This document shows, in pieces, positions 1 through 3,463 of a DNA stretch of 6,143 nucleotides. Below the pieces are notes generated by a model. The model was given only the letters and a program-made list of their open reading frames with translations. It ran no database searches and was not told the origin of the DNA. The translations under genes and the position numbers were made by a program. The stretch lies in contig DAHUXF010000183.1 in NCBI GenBank assembly GCA_027307295.1, positions 1-6,143 of the forward strand, written 5' to 3'. Within the stretch, counting starts at the first letter, position 1; each line of letters starts with the position of its first letter. This DNA is from Acidobacteriaceae bacterium. Its GTDB lineage: Bacteria; Acidobacteriota; Terriglobia; Terriglobales; Acidobacteriaceae.

Positions 1-33
1 CAGGCATCCGAGATAAAACTGTTCAAAGTACAT
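1..33 (-). CDS. Probable MBL-fold metallo-hydrolase, N-terminal 11 codons only
   Basis: Only the start of this gene is visible. It begins with ATG at 33-31 and reads MYFEQFYLGCL to the window edge. A good Shine-Dalgarno sequence, AGGGGAG at 46-40, lies 6 nt upstream. From memory, this N-terminus resembles MBL-fold metallo-hydrolases (some fused to rhodanese domains), whose first beta strand reads like MYFEQFYL-CLAHASY. Eleven residues cannot prove it, and none of the metal ligands (HxHxDH) is in view. The gene follows the FHA gene on the same strand after 94 nt, so it may be the last member of the same transcription unit. It may also use its own weak promoter: a TATCAT box lies at 89-84 without a convincing -35. 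A second ATG at 39-37 is out of frame and gives an unfamiliar peptide. Confidence 0.55.
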   Translation of the reverse strand, partial: MYFEQFYLGCL

Positions 34-51
34 GGCATTCTCCCCTGAAGT

Positions 52-67
52 TTCCGCTGGAGCGGAA
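52..67. other. Short perfect hairpin between the FHA and MBL genes
   Basis: TTCCGC (52-57) pairs perfectly with GCGGAA (62-67) around the loop TGGA. On the minus strand it lies just upstream of the Shine-Dalgarno of the MBL gene and is not followed by a T-run, so it is not a standard intrinsic terminator. It could be a processing or translation-modulating stem in the FHA-MBL spacer, or chance. Confidence 0.35.
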
Positions 68-127
68 CCTTTGCGTACCTTTAATGATACAGCTGAGGCG
101 GAAGTTGTTGCGGCAGGAAGTCTCGCT

Positions 128-907
128 TCAATCCTGAAAACTAAACGCAGCTTTCACCTTGCCGACCTCGATAATGTCGCCAGGAACCAGTTCGCGCTGC
201 GTTACCACATCTTCGCCGTTGATTTTCAGTTTGGTTTTACTTTCAGAAGGCGCAATGAAATATTTATTGTCGCGTTTACTGATCAGGGCGGCGGTAGTGG
301 GCGCAAAGAACCCTTTCAGCTTAATGGACGCCATGCTCGATTTGCCGATCATTGTCATCTTGCTGGTCAGCACATACTTTTCCTGGTCAGTCCGGCCTTC
401 CAGAATGCTGAGCAGGCCAATGCGGTCTTTTGCGGCGGCGAACGGGTCTGACATCCATGCCGGACGTGAAATTCCCAGCGGCCCTGCTCCCGGAGAAAGC
501 GCGCCCTTATCGGCAATCTGCTCCCGCCGCTGTTTGGTATCCAGCACCATGGTGGCTTCCAGCTTGGGCGTGGCCGGGCCTGCCTTGGCCGGCGCGGCAT
601 GATTTGGCACAGCACCTTCATTCTTGAACTCCACCAGGTGCTTGCCGATCTTTAGATGGTCTCCATGCTTTAACGTGGCTTTGCCTACGCGCTCCTCGTT
701 CACGTACGTTCCGTTCAGCGATCCCAGGTCTTCCACAACATAATGGTCCTGTTCCCAGGAGATTTTGGCGTGGTGCCCGGAAACAGCAAGGTTGTCTATT
801 TGGAGAGTGTTGTCCGGCAAGCGTCCAATGGTGGTTGCGGCCTGCGTGAGCGCAAGCTCTTTCAGCACCTGCTCAGATTTTTCAAATCTCAAATAGAGTT
901 TTGCCAT
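128..907 (-). CDS. FHA-domain protein with one canonical and one degenerate FHA domain
   Basis: A 259-residue cytosolic protein with no signal peptide or membrane segment. Residues about 1-97 are a canonical forkhead-associated (phospho-Thr-binding) domain. All the hallmark residues are visible: Gly28-Arg29, Ser43, His46, and Asn65-Gly66-Thr67 within GSLNGTYVN. A Pro/Ala-rich linker (about 98-160) contains EATMVLDT around Thr119, which resembles the Thr sites that kinases phosphorylate in FHA proteins. Residues about 163-258 follow the FHA strand pattern again (LEGR...YVL...MIGK...SIKL...INGEDV...PGDIIEVG). There Arg is Lys189, and the Ser/His pair is absent from FFAPTTAALI, so phosphate binding there is doubtful. 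I chose ATG at 907-905 because it has GGAGGG 5 nt upstream and starts directly into the first FHA strand. The in-frame extension to 982 lies inside the phosphatase gene. Co-location with PP2C suggests a phospho-signalling role; target and partner are unknown. Confidence 0.88.
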   Translation of the reverse strand: MAKLYLRFEKSEQVLKELALTQAATTIGRLPDNTLQIDNLAVSGHHAKISWEQDHYVVEDLGSLNGTYVNEERVGKATLKHGDHLKIGKHLVEFKNEGAVPNHAAPAKAGPATPKLEATMVLDTKQRREQIADKGALSPGAGPLGISRPAWMSDPFAAAKDRIGLLSILEGRTDQEKYVLTSKMTMIGKSSMASIKLKGFFAPTTAALISKRDNKYFIAPSESKTKLKINGEDVVTQRELVPGDIIEVGKVKAAFSFQD

Positions 908-1713
908 CGCGGCCCTCCAGAAAACAACTTCTTCAAGATATTGTGATACCACGGACGGTACAGAATCCGCACCAGCAAACACGTAATGTTGTCTTCTCCG
1001 CCACGGCTTTTCGCGGTTGCCACCAAATTACTGCAGGCCTGTTCCAGGCCAGCGGCCCCTTGTATGATCCGGAGAATCTCTTCGTCGGGCACATGCCGCG
1101 TAAGGCCATCTGAGGTCATCAGCAGAAGATCGCCCGGCACCACCACCAGGTCTTCCACGTCCGCCTCAACAATTTCTTCTGAGCCCAGGGCCCGCAGGAT
1201 AATGTTCTGCATTTCTGACTTCTGCGCCTGCTCCAGCGTGATGTAGCCGCGCCGCACCTGCTCCATCACCAGGGAATGGTCCTGCGTCAATTGCTGGATC
1301 GCGCCCTGGCGGACCAGATAAATCCGGCTATCGCCCACATGCCCAATGGCCAGCGAGTTTCCCTGTACCAGCGCCGCAACAATTGTGGAGCCCATGCCCC
1401 GGCGTCCATTCTGCTCCTGTCCGGCATGAAAAATTGTGCGGTTGGCCAGTTGGATCGCGCTGGCCAGGTCATTGCCCGCTGCCGCGCTGCGCCCGTTCCT
1501 GGAAAACTGGCTGGGGGAAGGTGGTATGTTGCGGAAGTAATCCAGAACAATGTCCACGCCCATTTTGCTTGCGACCTCGCCCGCTGCTGCGCCGCCCATG
1601 CCGTCGCAGACCACAAAAATGCCATAGCGCGAATCGTAGCCGAAGTTGTCTTCGTTGTTCGCACGCACGCACCCGACGTCGGTTTGGCCGGCCACTTCCA
1701 CCGCAAGCGCCAT
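889..1713 (-). CDS. PP2C-family Ser/Thr protein phosphatase
   Basis: A 274-residue metal-dependent phosphatase of the bacterial Stp/PrpC/PstP type, which removes phosphate from Ser/Thr (often on kinases and their substrates). The PP2C motifs appear in order: VRANNEDN (15-22, with Glu21-Asp22), FVVCDGMGG (33-41, metal-binding Asp37-Gly38), GHVGDSRIYL (124-133), TQDHS (143-147), LLLMTSDGL (196-204, Asp202), and GGEDNITCLLV (238-248, Asp241). All expected metal-ligand Asp residues are present, so it should be active. A basic, aromatic tail (251-274, RPWYHNILKKLF) extends past the domain, and its last codons overlap the FHA gene. I prefer ATG at 1713, since family members begin just before EVAGQTDVG. 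ATG at 1770 would add 19 unfamiliar residues, and neither start has a strong Shine-Dalgarno. The open frame back to 2097 runs into moaA and is not the true start. The cognate kinase is not in the window. Confidence 0.93.
   Translation of the reverse strand: MALAVEVAGQTDVGCVRANNEDNFGYDSRYGIFVVCDGMGGAAAGEVASKMGVDIVLDYFRNIPPSPSQFSRNGRSAAAGNDLASAIQLANRTIFHAGQEQNGRRGMGSTIVAALVQGNSLAIGHVGDSRIYLVRQGAIQQLTQDHSLVMEQVRRGYITLEQAQKSEMQNIILRALGSEEIVEADVEDLVVVPGDLLLMTSDGLTRHVPDEEILRIIQGAAGLEQACSNLVATAKSRGGEDNITCLLVRILYRPWYHNILKKLFSGGPRWQNSI
913..918 (-). promoter_or_regulatory. Ribosome binding site of the FHA gene, inside the phosphatase gene
   Basis: GGAGGG on the minus strand lies 5 nt before ATG 907. 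It is embedded in the last codons of the phosphatase gene, where it encodes Gly-Gly of the SGGPRW tail. It fixes the FHA start and, with the 19-nt overlap, points to translational coupling of the two genes. Confidence 0.8.
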
Positions 1714-1906
1714 ATCTGGGCCCTGTGTCTGGATTGCTAAATTGTGTCTTTCTGTCCCCTTCGCAACCATTATCCCGTTTTCACCATAAGATTTGGGGGA
1801 ATTCCATATTGCCGGAGAAGATTCGTTCGTGGCGTCCGGGGGAAGGATTGGGCGGATTTTACTAACCTTATTTATAGGTTTGCAAGTTACCGGCAGATGG
1901 GCCGGA
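1714..1906 (-). other. Spacer between moaA and the phosphatase gene
   Basis: This 193-nt non-coding stretch separates the moaA stop from the phosphatase start. A stem of CCGGC (1890-1894) and GCCGG (1901-1905) overlaps the moaA stop region but has no T-run, so I do not call it a terminator. AT-rich sequence at about 1861-1886 includes TTGCAA and, 17 nt later, GTAAAA on the minus strand. That is a poor promoter match. Whether the phosphatase is cotranscribed with moaA or has its own promoter cannot be decided from this. Confidence 0.45.
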
Positions 1907-2896
1907 TCAGCCGCCAATATGCACCATACTGCGGGAAGGCTTGATAAATCCAGCTTCGCCGATATGATGGCGGGCTTCCTTCTGCTGGACCACTGAACGA
2001 ACGTAATCAGCCAATTCGCTGTCCGTGGCTCCGCCGTGCATCTTGCCCGCCATGTCATGGTCCAGCAGGGAAAACAGGCAGGTGCGGATCTTTCCATCAG
2101 AGGTCAGGCGGACACGCGAACAGTGCCCGCAGAAAGGATGCGATACCGGAGCAATGATTCCGATCTCGCCCTTGCCGTCGTCAAAGGTATAACGCCGGGC
2201 CGTCTCACTGGGCGCATTGGGAAGCTGCCGCACCGGACGGAAGGTATTCAGTTGTTCCAGGATTTCATCCATTGCTACTACCACATTGGGCGACCACACG
2301 CGGTCTTCTTCCAGCGGCATGAACTCAATAAAGCGGACCACCACGCCTTCTTCACGGGAGAAGCGCGCGAATTCCACGATCTGGTCTTCATTAAAGCCGC
2401 GCAGCAGAACGCAGTTGACCTTTACCGGCTCCAACCCGGCGCGCTTGGCGGCGCGAATGCCTGCCAGTACGCTCTCATATCCATTTGGTACGCGCGTGAT
2501 GCGGGCGAATTTCTCCGCATCCACCGCATCCATGCTGATGGTGGCGCGGCGCAGCCCAGCGGCCTTCAGCGGCTGGACTAACTCCGTTAGCAAGTGGCCA
2601 TTGGTGGTGATGGCGATATCCAATTCCTGCCCATCGAGCGTACGCAACCCGGAAAGCTGGCGGACAAAATCCACCAGGCCGTTCCGCAGCAGAGGCTCGC
2701 CGCCGGTCAGCCGGACTTTTTCTATCCCCAAGTCCACAAACACGCGGACCATGCGCAGGTAGTCGGCAAACGGCAGTTCGGAGTACAGTGCGCCTTCATT
2801 GCCGGTGCGGCAGTAGACGCACTTGTAATTGCATCGATCCGTGATGCTGACTCGCAGGTCAGTGATGTTGCGCCCGTGTTTGTCATGAAGCCGCAT
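1907..2896 (-). CDS. moaA: GTP 3',8-cyclase MoaA (molybdenum cofactor biosynthesis, radical SAM)
   Basis: A 329-residue protein, the usual MoaA length. MoaA uses S-adenosylmethionine radical chemistry to convert GTP to 3',8-cyclo-7,8-dihydro-GTP, the first committed step of molybdopterin synthesis in the cytosol. The N-terminal [4Fe-4S] motif CNYKCVYC has Cys22, Cys26 and Cys29. The SAM-binding GGEP is at 65-68. RFIEFMPL (188-195) is typical of MoaA. The C-terminal GTP-binding cluster has Cys256, Cys259 and Cys273 (CX2CX13C). Arg15, Arg261 and Arg263 match the spacing of the GTP-contacting arginines known in Staphylococcus aureus MoaA. The protein ends in Gly-Gly, the C-terminal motif needed for activity in this family. 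I chose ATG 2896 because MRLHDKHGRNITDLRVS is a normal MoaA start. The in-frame extension to 2995 begins with TTG and translates structured leader RNA. The Shine-Dalgarno is weak. No other moa, moe or mob gene is in the window. Confidence 0.97.
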   Translation of the reverse strand: MRLHDKHGRNITDLRVSITDRCNYKCVYCRTGNEGALYSELPFADYLRMVRVFVDLGIEKVRLTGGEPLLRNGLVDFVRQLSGLRTLDGQELDIAITTNGHLLTELVQPLKAAGLRRATISMDAVDAEKFARITRVPNGYESVLAGIRAAKRAGLEPVKVNCVLLRGFNEDQIVEFARFSREEGVVVRFIEFMPLEEDRVWSPNVVVAMDEILEQLNTFRPVRQLPNAPSETARRYTFDDGKGEIGIIAPVSHPFCGHCSRVRLTSDGKIRTCLFSLLDHDMAGKMHGGATDSELADYVRSVVQQKEARHHIGEAGFIKPSRSMVHIGG

Positions 2897-2949
2897 GTTG
2901 AATGCGCCGTTTCTGGGTACACCGTTCAAGACTGCAAGGAATATAAAGC

Positions 2950-3002
2950 AAAAGGAGGGAATACGCCTCAAGGCGTACAGCCGGTTCCTTTCCAAGTCCT
3001 CC
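2950..3002 (-). terminator. Possible conditional terminator in the moaA leader
   Basis: On the minus strand, UACGCC (2977-2972) pairs with GGCGUA (2967-2962) around the loop UUGA. The stem can be extended by GGAA (2988-2985) with UUCC (2961-2958), and by GGAG (3002-2999) with CUCC (2957-2954), allowing internal bulges. UUUUGCUUU follows at 2953-2945. GGAGG can instead pair upstream with CCUCC (3050-3046), so the two folds exclude each other in part. The bulges and the interrupted U tract make termination uncertain. Confidence 0.4.
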
Positions 3003-3077
3003 AGAGCCTGCGCGCGCAGTTTGCGTCCATCAGGATGGAAGTACGGGAGGCCCAGACGTTTCCGCTCCAGACCCTCG

Positions 3078-3098
3078 TCCTTGCATTCTCAGCAAGGA
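3078..3098 (-). repeat. Second hairpin of the moaA leader
   Basis: TCCTTGC (3078-3084) and GCAAGGA (3092-3098) form a perfect 7-bp stem around a 7-nt loop that reads UGAGAAU in the RNA. Its outer pairs compete with the alternative GCUCC/GGAGC pairing (3100-3096 with 3068-3064), so only the inner UUGC/GCAA part is common to both folds. Confidence 0.65.
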
Positions 3099-3102
3099 GC
3101 CG

Positions 3103-3140
3103 CCACATCTGGCCGGGTATGCCTTAGGCCAGAAATGTGG
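3103..3140 (-). repeat. Inverted repeat forming the first hairpin of the moaA leader
   Basis: CCACAT (3103-3108) plus CTGGCC (3109-3114) matches GGCCAG (3127-3132) plus ATGTGG (3135-3140). This gives 12 base pairs interrupted by one 2-nt bulge (3133-3134) around a 12-nt loop. It begins about 11 nt after the predicted transcription start and is the strongest stem in the divergent region. Confidence 0.75.
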
Positions 3141-3157
3141 TCGAAACCTATGTACAG

Positions 3158-3163
3158 ATTATA
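3158..3163 (-). promoter_or_regulatory. -10 box of the moaA promoter
   Basis: Perfect TATAAT on the minus strand. Transcription would start near 3151, just before the first leader hairpin. At the expected distance I see no good -35 (TGGCCT at 3186-3181 with a 17-nt spacer), so the promoter may need an activator or another sigma factor. The position relative to the structured leader supports it. Confidence 0.55.
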
Positions 3164-3308
3164 GACTCAACGATCTTGTAAGGCCACGTTTTGCCCAGTC
3201 CTTCCAAACGCCGGTCGTCCTATTTGGCCGACTTATCTCCCAACTTTGGAATCCGGACCTCCAATATTCTGTAAAACGAGAACCCTAAAATCGCGTTATC
3301 CGGTATAA

Positions 3309-3327
3309 ATGCTTTGATTTAAAGCAT
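3309..3327. promoter_or_regulatory. Perfect AT-rich dyad, possible operator
   Basis: ATGCTTT (3309-3315), a 5-nt spacer GATTT, then AAAGCAT (3321-3327), an exact 7-nt inverted repeat. It lies 137 nt upstream of the Oar-like gene start and overlaps a TATAAAT sequence. The size and symmetry fit a dimeric regulator binding site. It has no T-run on either strand to act as a terminator. No regulator gene is adjacent. Confidence 0.35.
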
Positions 3328-3450
3328 AAGGAAGTGGTACTCCGGTTGCATTCAGGCATTCAATAGATCCAGCCGTTGCTATTCATTTTTTAACCGCTGA
3401 CCGGGCTGTCAGGTAGAGTTTATTTTGCAAAAAATACAGTACTTCATCAG

Positions 3451-3456
3451 GGAGGG
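3451..3456 (+). promoter_or_regulatory. Ribosome binding site of the Oar-like gene
   Basis: GGAGGG lies 7 nt before ATG 3464. It is strong and well spaced and fixes the start codon, which is followed directly by a typical signal peptide. Confidence 0.85.
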
Positions 3457-3463
3457 AACAGTT

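Larger units (their letters stand above)
2950..3140 (-). promoter_or_regulatory. Structured moaA leader; candidate Moco riboswitch
   Basis: The minus-strand transcript between a TATAAT box (3163-3158) and the moaA ATG (2896) would carry about 255 nt of untranslated RNA full of stable helices. In RNA order these are: a 6+6 bp hairpin (3140-3103); a GCUCC/GGAGC stem (3100-3096 with 3068-3064) enclosing UUGC/GCAA; UCCAU/AUGGA (3039-3035 with 3030-3026); CUGC/GCAG (3019-3008); and UACGCC/GGCGUA (2977-2962). A long-range pairing of CCUCC (3050-3046) with GGAGG (3002-2998) can close the middle. Short segments such as GGACGAGG, GGAGCGGAAACG and GGCCUCCCG look like the conserved core of the Moco RNA motif as I remember it, and that class is known upstream of moaA genes. 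I could not align it to the family model. If real, it would sense molybdenum cofactor (or the tungsten form) and control moaA. Confidence 0.6.
3164..3463. other. Divergent intergenic region upstream of the Oar-like gene
   Basis: No convincing coding sequence or RNA gene is present in these 300 nt. They must hold the plus-strand promoter. The best candidate I can see is CTGACC (3397-3402), an 18-nt spacer, then TATTTT (3421-3426), matching the sigma-70 consensus at only 4 of 6 positions in each box. TATAAAT at 3304-3310 has no -35. A short inverted repeat, CTGAC/GTCAG (3397-3401 with 3408-3412), overlaps the putative -35. TTGGA/TCCAA (3246-3250 with 3260-3264) is another weak dyad. Confidence 0.4.

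Noticed and set aside
52..67. TTCCGC/GCGGAA hairpin as terminator of the FHA gene
   Set aside because: No T tract follows on the minus strand, and the MBL ribosome binding site comes right after. It is listed only as a hairpin.
1276..1740. Plus-strand frame of 154 residues opposite the phosphatase gene
   Set aside because: Antisense to strong PP2C motifs, with no recognisable domain.
1890..1905. CCGGC/GCCGG stem at the end of moaA as an intrinsic terminator
   Set aside because: It has only 5 base pairs, and the following minus-strand sequence is not a T-run.
1770..2097. Upstream extension of the phosphatase frame to 2097 (402 residues)
   Set aside because: It overlaps moaA by 191 nt, its peptide has no PP2C features, and the recognisable PP2C fold begins only at about 1713.
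2036..2762. Two plus-strand frames of 181 residues opposite moaA
   Set aside because: Both are antisense to the well-conserved moaA coding sequence and have no plausible protein features.
2897..2995. N-terminal extension of MoaA from a TTG at 2995
   Set aside because: The added 33 residues are a translation of the structured leader, including the UACGCC hairpin. MoaA proteins start near MRLHDKHGRNITDLR, and the GGAGG is only 2 nt from the TTG.
3080..3100. CTGAGA in the moaA leader as a thiamine pyrophosphate riboswitch (THI box)
   Set aside because: The motif sits in a hairpin loop and the other required THI elements (ACCTGA, GGATAATGC-like) are missing. The downstream gene is not a thiamine gene.
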